Positions 45,862 to 56,335 of a stretch of DNA of 64,000 bases are shown one piece after another. The stretch is from contig CAJFCV020000005.1 of the NCBI GenBank assembly GCA_904066235.2, positions 10,721,501-10,785,500 on the forward strand, given 5' to 3'. The notes below the pieces were generated by a model. That model was not told the DNA's origin, did no database searches, and was given only the letters and a program-made list of their open reading frames with translations. The first letter of the stretch is position 1. Each line of letters opens with the position of its first letter. The translations under genes were made by a program, and so were the position numbers. This DNA is from Bursaphelenchus xylophilus. Taxonomy: Eukaryota; Nematoda; Chromadorea; Rhabditida; Aphelenchoididae.

Positions 45862-48800
45862 TCATCCGCGAGAGGCACGTGCGGACAACGGCAGTCGGGC
45901 TTGCGCGATGAGCGGCTCGCGGACCGTGCGGAACGCCGGGCTGGACCTGAAACTGATCAATGGGTATTCAGGGACGAATTGCTCAAAGTGCGACGCTCGG
46001 ATTTTGATGGAGCTGGGCGCAAATTTCAGGCTGATGCATAATTATCCGGCGTTTTTATTGGCGGGTTTTTTGTTAGTTAAAATTTACGTTTTTTTAACTT
46101 TTTTTTTCGTAAAAATAATCTTCTCTATTTATTTAATAAAATTCGTGTCGAAAACCGTACTTAACTAACTTTTAACTAACTACTTTTAACTAAAAAAACG
46201 CGCCAATAAAAACGCCGGATAATTATGCATCAACCTAATATTATTAATATTTCGGCATGTTTTTTCAGCGAAATAAACATTGCAAATATCCATGCACTTT
46301 AGGAAAAATTTTATACTAGTCTGTCGGGAAAATAATAGCAGAATGTCGCTGCGCCGATAGCGTCGCTGAACTGGAAAGCAAGTTGATTTTGCGGCGACAC
46401 AATTTATTTTCTGATGCGATTTTCGCTCCGACAGAGTGCTCATTATTTTCCCGACAGGCTGATTTCGGCCTGTCGGGGAAATAATGTGGATTTGTGGCGT
46501 CTTGGAGTGGGCTATCATCGTTTTGCGACGGCTAACCGCGGATGATAAATCTGCGACAAATCCACATTGTTTTCCCGACAGATTGATGATACAAACATTG
46601 ACTTTGATAATATTAAATGAGATATATAAATTCAATTCTCACCTTCTCCGTCCATCCGGCGTCAAACACACTTCCACATTGTTCATCCGCGAAGGGAAGT
46701 CGGTGTTCGTGAAGAGCGCCACATTCGGCTGTGTTTGGCTTCGAAGCCCACTGCAGCGGAGCCAGGTGACCGGCAGGATTGTTGTGCAGAATGTGTGGCG
46801 ATATCTGAAAAACATTTTGTTGAGCTTTCAAAAAATGATGACAATTTTGCATGTGTTTTACGAGGTTAGAAAGAATAAACCTCGCTCACGGCCTGCCCTT
46901 TTCTGGACTAGTACAGTGGGACCTGATCCAGTGGCAAAAAACGTAAAATTTTGTATCCGGGAAGCATCAAAAATGCGGCAAAATGCTTCCCTCTACCAGT
47001 GAAAAAAATCCGTTTTCAAGCAGGTCAAAAAAATTCTTTTTTGAAAATTCAAAAAACAAGGAATCTCGGATCATTGATTTTTTGCGATTAGAAAAGTTAT
47101 CAGTCTGTCGGAAAAATAACGGCGGATCGTCGCATCAAAATGTCTCGCCTCGCCGCACCAAATCCCAAGCCGCGGCTTGCAGTCGCAGAGCGATGTTGGG
47201 CGACTCCGAGGCGCGACAATCCGCCGTTATTTTCCCGACAGACCGATATTTTATGTCTGAGGATTCAGGGAAAAAAAGAATTTCAAGATTTGGCCAAAAG
47301 CAAGAGAAGTTATGGCCAATTCAAATCGGGCCACAAAGATGCCCCGCCCTGTAAAATTAGAATCTCGGATCATTGATTTTTTGCCAAGTGCCACAGAATT
47401 ATCGAGTTAGAAAAATGATTTTTCTTTTTGAAAAAACATTTTTCTCGAAAAAAAAATTTCTCTGTGAAAGTTTTCCTTTGTGACTCGATAATTCAGCGAG
47501 ATTTCGTCAAAAATCAATCATCCGAGATTCCTTGTTTTTTCACTTTTTCTTTGACGTGGCGCAACTGAACCAGTGGCAAAAAACGTGCCATTTTGCCTCC
47601 GGGGAGTATCAAAAAATGCAGCAAAATGCCTCTCCCTCCAACTAAAAAAGAGGCACTTTTCCTCACAAAAAGAGCGGGCGTGCTTTTGAAATCGGATTTT
47701 TTCACTTTTAGAGGGAAGTATTTTGCCACATTTTTGATGCTTCCCGGATGCAAAGTGGCACGTTTTTTGCCACTGTATCAGGTCCCACTGTATGCTCAAA
47801 ACCTCCCCCCTACCTTGACGACATAAGGCAGTACAAGACAAAGTTGACCGAGCTATTCACCAACGACAACAAGTCCAGGACGTCCCCCAACATGAAATAG
47901 ATCATGTTGTGGACGTCGTTCGTGTAAACCGCACTCAGAATCGACAGGATGCCTTGCGGGAACTCGGTGAACAAGAAGACGGCCAGAATCGCGAGCAGCA
48001 TTACTGTCGTCTTGTCGGAGGTGATGCGTTTGTTCGTGTCGTTCCCCACGCCTCCATTCAGCAGGAGGAGGCGGCGCTTCTGCTCGGCGTTCTTGAGCTT
48101 GAGCAGCAGCGAGCTGATCAGGATGATGAGCAGGATGCAGGGAATCACTTTGAAGAGGGTACCCGTTAGCCACAGATTCGCCTTGAACCACCTACACCCG
48201 TTATGCATGGCGGTGGGCGCTATCTGAAACAGAGGTTGGGATGAGAAATTTTGAAAAAGATGTTGCCAAAAAAACAAGGTTTCTTTTTCAGTCTGTCGGG
48301 AAAATAATGGGCATTCAATCGCCTCGAAAATCGCATCGCCGCACGTCAAACTGAGGAGTCCGGTGACCGGAATAGATCGGTTTTTTACACTTCGTCTTGA
48401 TTTCGCAGAGAAAGAGAGAAAAAAGACACGCAAAAGCGTACTCTCTCGCCCCAAAAATTCCCCATTTCTCCCCCGACAAAACGTTTTTTCGCGTCTTTTT
48501 TGGCAAATTGCCAATCCATTCACTGGACTGTTTTAGCTTATCTCAGTTTGACGTGCGCCGCGGAGAGAATGAATTGTGTCGAGGCAAAATCCAATTGCTA
48601 TTTTTACTCTATTTTTTACGTCAAAGACTGCCCATTATTTTCCCGGCAGACTGACGGCGTTGAAGGGCTTTGAAATGATTACAAATTTTATTATTTTTAT
48701 AAAACTTTTAACAATCCCACTTACCGCCAGCGTATAAATTGTCTCCGTATAGTTCGCCGGATAGAACTCCATACAACTCGGTTTCGGTCGCCACACATCT

Positions 48801-51535
48801 GCCTCGTATTCGACTATCCGATGGACCAACAACGTCGGCAGACTGAACAGCATCACCACGAAGAACACAATAAGACTGATCTTGGTCGCTAGCCGGCTGC
48901 GTTGCCACTGCGAGTGCAGCGTGGTTGTGTGCAGTGTCATGCGGCGGAGGAAGGCCATCGCTACGGCCAGCCAGAGCGTGGTGGTGTGGAGGGTTATGCT
49001 GAGGAACATGTGGAATAAAAGAAAGGACATGGACAAGTATGTCAACCCGTTTGAACTGAAAAAAAATTGAGGTTAAGGAGAGGGGGGAGAGTATACTTTG
49101 GAACGTCGATAATTCCCAGTGCGAGCCTGGTTTTCAGATATTTTGAAAATTTTCTGTATACAGATCAAAAAGGCATTGTAAAATTCAGCCCGCATTTTGT
49201 GAAGCCCCATGTAAGGAAAGCTCTTTATAACGAACTTTTTTGAAGAGGTAAGTCTTTCTATGAGGTATGGAATTACAGGTCGAGACATACGTCAAAATTC
49301 GCGTGGTGTTGCAAGAAAAGTTCTGCGGATTTTTTCACCCTTAAAAACCAAAATTAGGCAGCTAACCCTTGCATATTCTGAATCAGAAAAATTTTGCATA
49401 TGACCTGTAACTCCACACCACATAACTCCTTCCTTGTCAAAAAGAAAGCTGAGAAATTTAGCTCGTGGTTTGAAGGACAGTCGAGATTTTCAACGGTCCT
49501 TGTGGCCGAGATGCGCGAAACGTGGAGAGCGGTCAGAGAGAAAAACACTTTTTTGCCTGTAATTTTGATAGTTCTTTGTGAGAAAAATGAGTTTTTCTGG
49601 AGACATAACTCTCTCCGGTAGAAATAGCCATGAAACTTTTTATGCCAAAATTCGAAAAAAATGTAAATTTTTCACCAACTTTTGAGCGAAAAATCTCGGT
49701 GGTTTCTGCATATCGTAAGTTAGGACTGTCGCATATGTCTTCAAAAAAATTACTCTAAATTTGTACCAAGTTTCATCAAAATCCGTTCGTCGCACTTGTC
49801 GCACTTCCTCAATGAAGAAATTTGATTTTTACTCAAAATATTTGTCTCCCCACACATCGCAACCCCTAATAATTCGCGGCAAGACTCACCAATTATGAGG
49901 TGATTTTCCTTTGAGAACAAAATGACAGATATAGATCAGGTAGGAGGCCATCGTACCCATATCACAGAGTGCCACGGCGGTCATGATCGAGTTGACGGCG
50001 CTGCCGCGCATCGACTGCCGCGTCAGCACGATGACATGTATGAAATTGGATGAGAACCCGAACAGGCAGAGGAACACACAGATATACCCGTGGAGCGGCG
50101 CGTAGAAGCTGAAATACGACGGAATAAAATGAAGAATTTTGCAGGTTTGAGATGAAAAAAGTTAGGGAGATTAGTCAACTTAATGCTGGTGCGTTTGCCA
50201 AGTCGCTGGAGTGATTTTGCGACATGCACTGGGCAAAAAGTTAGGGTCCAGCGACAGCCCAAAAGAGCCTTTTGCACGGTGCAAAAAGCAAGAAATGTTT
50301 TGTCGGATTTGCTTTAAATTTTGCACATATTCCGGGCATAGGTCACATATCAATCCCTGAAAATCTTAGTTCGCGTTTTGCAGGCGCAGTCAAGATATTC
50401 AAAGAACTTTGAGGCCTAGTGAGCACGCGAAACGCTGAAGGGTGGTCAGAGAGAAGAATAGTTTTTGGCCGTACAGTGACGAAACCAATCCAGTGGCAAA
50501 AAATTTTGTTTCCGGGAAGCATCAAAAATGTGGCAAAATGCTTCCCTCTCCAAGTGAAAAAACTTTGTTTTGAAAGGCACACCCTTTTTCCTCATAAAAA
50601 GAGCGGGTTTGCTTTAGAAAATCGGAGCTTTTTTTCACGTCGAGAGGGAAGCGCTTCGAAGCATTTTGCCACATTTTGATACTTCCCGGATGCAAAATGG
50701 TACGTTTTTTGCCACTGGATCAGGTACGCCACTGTATTCAAAGAACCTTGAGGCCTTGTGAGCACGCGAAACGCTGAAGGGTGGCCAGAGAGAACATCAC
50801 TTTTTAGCCATATCTTTTTCAGTTTCACATGGAAGAAAATAAATAATTTTATGTGGAAAAATTACTCTCTATGATAGAAACAGGTATGAGACTTTTCATC
50901 TCAAAATTCGCAAAAAAGTGCCATATTTTTCGCAACTCTTGGCTTCAAAATCCCGGATGTTTCTGAGAGCGTGAGCTAGGAGTTTCTTACTAGAGAAGTG
51001 TACAAACAAACCCTCACCAAACAGCAAGTTTTATACATCATTGGAAAGCCCTTGAAAAATGGTGCAAGGCGCCGTTTTCATTTTTTGTAGAATGCGTCAG
51101 GTCAAAAAATTATAAACGGTTCATTTGTCCCTTGAGTAATTACGATATCTGCTATGGGGCAAAATAGTGTTATTTCGAAATGCTGCCCTCAAGTTTCATC
51201 CAAATATGAGCCCTCGCACCTCCTTTCAGCTGATTTGGTTTCATACCAGTCTGTCGGGAAAATAATGAGCACAACGTCGCAGGGCCAATTGTGTCGCTAA
51301 AGTGAAAAGCAATTTGATTTCGCCGCAACACAATTCATTTTCCCGGCGGCGATGCGATTTTCGATGCGACAGAATGTCCATTATTTTCCCGACAGACTGC
51401 TAATTTCATGGATCGAACAAATTTCTGAGCATGTGCGGAAACTTACGCCTGAAACGCCGCCATTGTGCGCAGAAATTCCTTGGTGGACTCGAGGTCGCGG
51501 TCGAAGAGTTTGGGATCCTCTTCGCAGAACGTCAT
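45862..51535 (-). CDS. DMSR-like (myosuppressin/FMRFamide-type) peptide GPCR
   Basis: Exons (minus): 51535-51447, 50108-49890, 49055-48725, 48223-47814, 46804-46643, 45946-45862; 431 aa. Seven membrane segments lie at about 37-59, 67-93, 110-136, 158-180, 229-253, 284-311 and 319-346. The run NLWLTGTLFKVIPC in TM5, TEFPQGILSILS in TM6 and NSSVNFVLYCLMSSRYR in TM7 fits the nematode DMSR/SRW group of neuropeptide receptors. Cys197 in the second extracellular loop could pair with Cys103. The ligand is not predictable from sequence. The last exon is less certain: without the final splice, reading runs into TGA right after GRR at 46639 (404 aa). I prefer the spliced form because the donor GTGAGA and acceptor TTTCAG are good and exon 6 is GC-rich. 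The five introns hold most MITE families of this window. Confidence 0.88.
46025..46236. repeat. 210-bp palindrome in the last GPCR intron
   Basis: GATGCATAATTATCCGGCGT plus TTTTATTGGCG at left is inverted at right. The AT-rich centre carries TTAACTAACT repeats. It may be part of a MITE-C insertion, whose end AGTGCGACGCTCGGATTTTG lies just before it. Confidence 0.75.
46313..46590. repeat. two SQ elements of different subtype, side by side
   Basis: 46313-46464 (AATGAG/AGCA type) is directly followed by 46467-46590 (AATGTGGAT type). Confidence 0.8.
46915..47793. repeat. MITE-A and SQ cluster in GPCR intron 4
   Basis: A truncated MITE-A (46915-47025), an SQ element with ATAACGGCGGATC ends (47098-47248) and a complete MITE-A (47565-47793). 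AATCTCGGATCATTGATTTT occurs at 47050 and 47362, and inverted near 47510. Confidence 0.75.
48289..48655. repeat. SQ element interrupted by a MITE
   Basis: The SQ left end is at 48289-48336 (CTGTCGGGAAAATAATGGGC) and the right end at 48561-48655. The insertion at 48342-48555 separates them. Confidence 0.8.
48342..48555. mobile_element. MITE with CACGTCAAACTGAG ends, 5-bp duplication CGCCG
   Basis: Ends CACGTCAAACTGAG and inverted CACGTCAAACTGAG. CGCCG lies at 48337-48341 and 48556-48560. The host is an SQ element, so the insertion is younger than that SQ copy. Same family as 2712-2937. Confidence 0.92.
49258..49435. repeat. solitary arm of the 35909-36657 family
   Basis: TGAGGTATGGAATTACAGGT at left and TGACCTGTAACTCCACACCA at right, with GTGGTGTTGCAAGAAAAGTT between. 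MITE-C-like sequence follows to about 49810. Confidence 0.7.
50190..51005. repeat. MITE-D, MITE-C and MITE-A cluster in GPCR intron 1
   Basis: MITE-D-like sequence (50190-50290, AAGTCGCTGGAGTGATTTTG), MITE-C-like sequence split by a MITE-A (50473-50736), then MITE-C again. The phrase AAAGAACTTTGAGGCCTAGT is duplicated on both sides of the MITE-A. Confidence 0.7.
51246..51400. repeat. SQ element upstream of GPCR exon 1 donor
   Basis: CTGTCGGGAAAATAATGAGC at left, CATTATTTTCCCGACAGACTG at right. Confidence 0.8.
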
Positions 51536-52150
51536 CTTATAACCGCGATGAAGGCAATGAACATAATTCCGACGGGGCGCAACGAATGACCCAAAACTTG
51601 CTGAAAATTTGAAAATTTGTACAATAATTTATATGTATATAAAATATCCACGTATGCGGAACATACGTGGGATAAACAACCCGAAAATTCGAATGACACC
51701 GTAAACAATCGTACACATAGGAAATGTAGGGTGGATTTTGTAACATGGTGTTGACTGGAAAGACGGGTTTTTTCGCAAAGAAATGACAGTGTAATACGAT
51801 GGAATGGGCACACGAACATGTCGTATGTTCCACGAAACGAGTGAAGCCGGAGCAAAGTTTGCGGTTTAGGGGGATTACGGCGGTCTGAGCTTTAATTAGG
51901 AGCTAAATGACAAGCCCGGCGGGCAAATTCCGACATTTCAAAAAAAGGTTGCGCACATGTCTCGCAAATGGGACATCTGAATGTCTCGGACAAAGAACAA
52001 TTTTGAAGAGACACTATTTCATAAAGTGCGTGGACTCTTCGTCGAGCGCCGCAGGGCATTTTGCCACCTTTTGCACTATGCGGTACAAAACACTTGCGGC
52101 AAAAGTCTACGCACTTTCTGAAAAAGCGTAGTTTTTTCATTAAGTGCATG
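51536..52150. other. GPCR upstream region
   Basis: Contains a perfect short hairpin (CACGTATGCGGAACATACGTG near 51650) and ordinary AT-rich sequence. From about 52010 the GCACTGTGC-rich array begins to appear. No exon was seen. Confidence 0.45.
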
Positions 52151-54345
52151 GACACTTGGCCTATTTCGCAAAGTGCATTTTCAACTCTTTCCCACGCTTC
52201 TCGCCAACGCACAGTGCATTTTTGTTTCTCTCTTTTTGCACTGTGCAAACCTCAAAAAAGTCGTTTGCACTGTGCAAATATTTTTTTTCCTTTTGCACAG
52301 TGCATCTTGAACATTTTCCCACGCTTGTCGCCAACGCACTGTGCAGCCCTCAAAAAAACAGTTTGCACTGTGCAAATTCCTGGCGCTGACGGAGCGACGA
52401 ACTTGAAAAAAGCCTTTGTCGCAGCGATATTTCGATGCACAGTGCAAAGATCAAGAAAATGTGAAATGCACTGTGCGAAAACAAAACTTCACCTTGCACT
52501 GTGCAATTCACTTTTTCGTTTGTCGCTCGCACCCTGACCTTTTTTTGCACAGTGCAAACGCAAAAAATCGGTCGGGCGACATGCACTGTGCAAAAACAAA
52601 AGTTCACTTTGCACTGTGCAATTCGCTTTTTCGTTTGTCGCACCCTGACTTGCACTGTGCGAAAATAAAAATTTGCACTGTGCGAAAACAAAACTTCACT
52701 TTGCACTTTGCACTGTGCAATTCGCTTTTTCGTTTGTCGCTCGCACCCTGACCTTTTTCTTGCACAGTGCAAACGCAAAAAAATCGGTCGGGCGACATGC
52801 ACTGTGCGAAAACAAAAGTGGGTTTTTGCCTTTGCGCACCGTGCAAACCTCAAAAAGCCATGCCGATTGTGCACATTTTTAAGCGAAATCGCAGCGGTTG
52901 AGAAAAGCTTGCGTCGCAGCGATATTTCAAATGCACAGTGCAAGACCGAAAGAAGGTGAGTGCACCGTGCAAAAAATCTGGGGATTTTTGTGCACGGTGC
53001 GGACTGCGACAAATGTTGGCGGCGTCGTGCGCCGCACTGTGCAAGAAAAAAGGTCAACTGCACAGTGCAAATGATTTTTCAAACAAAATCGCTGCGACAC
53101 AAGCTTTTTTCATTGCGCCGCCGCGAAATTTGAGGCAATTGCACCGTGCGAAAATGTAAAAATGTTCTTAAAAGGATCGCGCCGCGCGAAGAGAGCAAAA
53201 TGCACTGTGAAAGTGTCCAGGCACTTTGTGAAAAATCTAATATTTTAGTAGACTGCACTTTTCCTAAATAAAAGTACAGCCATTCGCAACGACAATCGTT
53301 TGTTCGTCATTGTCAGCAAGTGCGCCTCCTTTTTTTTAAATTCGGAGCTGCAATGAAGGGCATTGAGGATGACATCAAACGAATAAGAATATTGAATAGA
53401 CGTTGTACTTTTACAGTCCTTGGAAGTTTCCCCTTTCGCTACAATAATTCCCGGGAATTTGAGTTCAGGGAACCCAAGTATACTAATAGTCGCCCCTATT
53501 CATATACTATAATAGTCGCCCCAGAAAGTCCGCAGATTTTTTTTACCTTATGGCGCGACGAGAACGTGATTTCGGTAGGAAAATACACTCCGAACTTAAT
53601 GTCACAAATATTTGTATTTTCATAAAGTGCATAGACATTTGTCGCGCCCCGCACCGTGCACGCAAAAACCCTTTTCGTGCACTGTGCATTCACCTTTTCT
53701 TGGTTTTCGCACCGTGCATCGAAATATCGCCGGTTTTTTCCAATTGCGTCGCCGCGGTTTTGCCCAAAGATTTGCACAGTGCAAACGGCTTTTTCGAGGT
53801 TTGCACTGTGCGAAAAGAGAAAAATGCACTGTGCGTTGGCGACAAGCGTGGGAACAAGTTCAAAATGCACTGTGCGAAGGCGACAAAAATGTCTGCACAG
53901 TGCAAACGGCTTTTTCGAGGTTTGCACTGTGCGAAAAGAAAAAAATGCTCTGCACAGTGCGTTGGCGACAAGCGTGGGAAAAAGTTCAAAATGCACTGTG
54001 CGAAGGCGAAAAATCCATTGCACAGTGCGTTTGCGACAAGCCTGAGAAAAAATTTCAAAATGCACTGTGCGAAAGCGAAAAAATGTCTGCACAGTGCAAA
54101 CGGCTTTTTCGAGGTTTGCACTGTGCGAAAGGAGAAAACTGCACAGTGCGTTGGCGACAAGCGTGGGAAAAGTTCAAAATGCACTGTGCAAAAACGAAAA
54201 AAATGTCTGCACAGTGCAAACGGCTTTTTCGAGGTTTGCACTGTGCGAAAGGAGAAAACTGCACAGTGCGTTGGCGACAAGCGTGGGAAAAGTTCAAAAT
54301 GCACTGTGCAAAAACGAAAAAAATGTCTGCACAGTGCACCCATCA
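52150..54345. repeat. dense array of the odd palindrome GCAC(A/T)GTGC
   Basis: By hand count, about 40 exact GCACTGTGC or GCACAGTGC words in 2.2 kb, many extended to TGCAC(A/T)GTGCA. From about 53765 they are ordered into a 120-bp higher-order repeat (GTTGGCGACAAGCGTGGGAA, CGGCTTTTTCGAGGTTTGCA). The last two copies, from about 54090 and 54210, are nearly identical. Long open frames in both orientations exist only because 120 is a multiple of 3. The array is related to MITE-D. Confidence 0.88.
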
Positions 54346-54404
54346 TTGTTATACGACGGCTTGCCGCGGCTTGAGATTCATCTTACGGCAGCGACAAGAC
54401 ATTT

Positions 54405-54722
54405 TTTCCTCAACAAATCCACATTATTTCCCCGACAAACTAACATTAAATCAGCGCTAAATTTCTTTAACATTTTTCTCGACAAATCCACATTATTTTC
54501 CCGACAAACTAATATTAAATCAACGCTAAGTTCCTTTAACATTTTTCTCGACAAATCCACATTATTTCCCCGACAGACTGATATTAAATCAACGCATTCC
54601 TTTAACATTTTTCTCGACAAATCCACATTATTTTCCCGACAAACTAATATCAAATCAACGCTAAGTTCCTTTAACATTTTTCTCGACAAATCCACATTAT
54701 TTTCCCGACAAACTAATATTAA
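54405..54722. repeat. five tandem right-half SQ ends
   Basis: Five units of about 63 bp with TTTCTCGACAAATCCACATT and ATTTTCCCGACAAACTAATA. All are in one orientation with no left halves, unlike the hairpin form elsewhere. Confidence 0.85.
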
Positions 54723-55370
54723 ATCAGCGCTAAATTTCCTTAAAATTCAAGAACCACACATTCGAGCACTTTCCCTGACAATTGCCCCCATTTTAACACG
54801 TCGTAAAAGGTTCCACAAGTGTTGAAACTTTGTACATTTCAAACACTGTCGACTGTAAAAACCGTATTCAAAACACATTAAACACGCATTTCAAGAAGCA
54901 CGACATTTCGCGGACCAAACGGAGTGTATTAAACTTGTCACATATTCAGCTACAACCGGTGAAATACGAAGCAGATTTTTGAAAAACAAGTCCAAAAATT
55001 AAACGGAAGCACTGTAGATGTTCACAAACGGTATTCAAAAGTGGGGCGTGTGCCGATTTCGAATACAAAAAACATCACTTTAAACCCGACCATTTCCGAA
55101 ATGAGGCGTTGTAAAAGAATGTAAATATTTTGACTACCCCACCCACAATTGACTGGGAATTTATGACGAAAAGCAACCGGTAATTATCGTAATTATCAGC
55201 ATAAGGCTCAACAGAGGAAGCGTGTTTTTGCAAGGAGCAGTAAGGGATTTTTTTTGGGCAAGATTACTGTCTTGTTACATAAAAGTGGGTCCAAGAGTCT
55301 TGACATATGTTTGCACATGTCAGGACTCTTACAATTAGTTGTCGGTATTGATAAGCGCGGAAAAATAATT
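54723..55370. other. spacer between arrays
   Basis: Nothing recognised; AT-rich, no open frame with coding features. Confidence 0.45.
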
Positions 55371-56335
55371 CGCACCGTGCGAGCAAAAAACGCACTGTGC
55401 AGTCCCAGGGGCAGTGAAAAACGCACCGTGCAGTTTCTGGAGCGAATGAAAAACGCACTGTGCGGTTTCTGGGACTGTTAAAAAAACGCACTGTGCAGTT
55501 TCTGGAACCAATGAAAAACGCAGTGTGCAGTTTCAAGGGAAGTGAAAAACGCACTGTGCATTTTTTGGGAGCAGTAAAAAATGCACTGGGCAGTTTCTGA
55601 GGCGAATGAAAAACGCACTGTGCAGTTCCCGGAACAAATGAAAAATGCACTGTGCAGTTTTTGTTGCGAATGAGAAATGCACTGTGCAGTTTCAGGGGCC
55701 TGTAACAACGCATTGTGCAGTTTCTGAGGGAATGAAAAACGCACTGTGCATTTTTTGGGAGCAGTAAAAAATGCACTGGGCAGTTTCTGAGGCGAATGAA
55801 AAACGCACTGTGCAGTTCCCGGAACAAATGAAAAATGCACTGTGCAGTTTTTGTTGCGAATGAGAAATGCACTGTGCAGTTTCAGGGGCCTGTAACAACG
55901 CATTGTGCAGTTTCTGAGGGAATGAAAAACGCACTGTGCAGTTTCTGAGGCGGATGAAAAACGCACAGTGCAGTTTTTGGAGCCAATGAAAAACGCACTG
56001 TGCAGTTTCTGGATCGAATAAAAAACGCACTGTGCTGATTCTGGAGCCAGTGAAAAACGCACTGTGCAGTTTCTGGACAAATAAGAAGTGCACTATGCAG
56101 TTTCAGGAACAATTAAAAAACGCCCTGTGCAGTTTCTGGATCGAATAAAAAACGCACTGTGCATTTTCTGGGGCTGTTTAAAAACGCACCGTGCAGTATC
56201 CAAAACTATTGGAAAACGCACTGTGCAGTTTCTGGGGCTATTGAAAATCGCACTGTGCAGTTTTTGGGGCCAATGAAAAACGCACTATGCATTTTTTTGA
56301 CCAACGAAAAACGCTGTGCAATGTCTGGATCGATC
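55371..56335. repeat. 36-bp minisatellite built on GCACTGTGC
   Basis: About 26 units of AACGCACTGTGCAGTTTCTG plus GxxCxAATGAAA. One ~180-bp block is duplicated (about 55550-55720 and 55730-55920). Because 36 is divisible by 3, repetitive open frames of up to 200 codons arise on the minus strand; these are not treated as genes. Confidence 0.92.

Noticed and set aside
51629..51855. Minus-strand frames upstream of the GPCR as an extra first exon
   Set aside because: The ATG at 51535 follows no required splice, and the upstream frames contain low-complexity sequence with no signal or membrane motif.
53550..54460. Overlapping long open frames of 220-280 codons on both strands
   Set aside because: They are translations of the 120-bp GCAC(A/T)GTGC repeat, whose length is a multiple of three, so stops are absent in several frames at once. 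There are no splice sites, start context or family motifs.
54405..54722. CRISPR-like regular repeat array
   Set aside because: Repeats and spacers are both conserved, units are transposon ends, and the window is eukaryotic.
55264..56112. Minus-strand repetitive Cys-rich open frames of up to 202 codons
   Set aside because: Product of the 36-bp minisatellite (12 codons per unit). Several frames are open at the same time, and the composition follows the DNA repeat.
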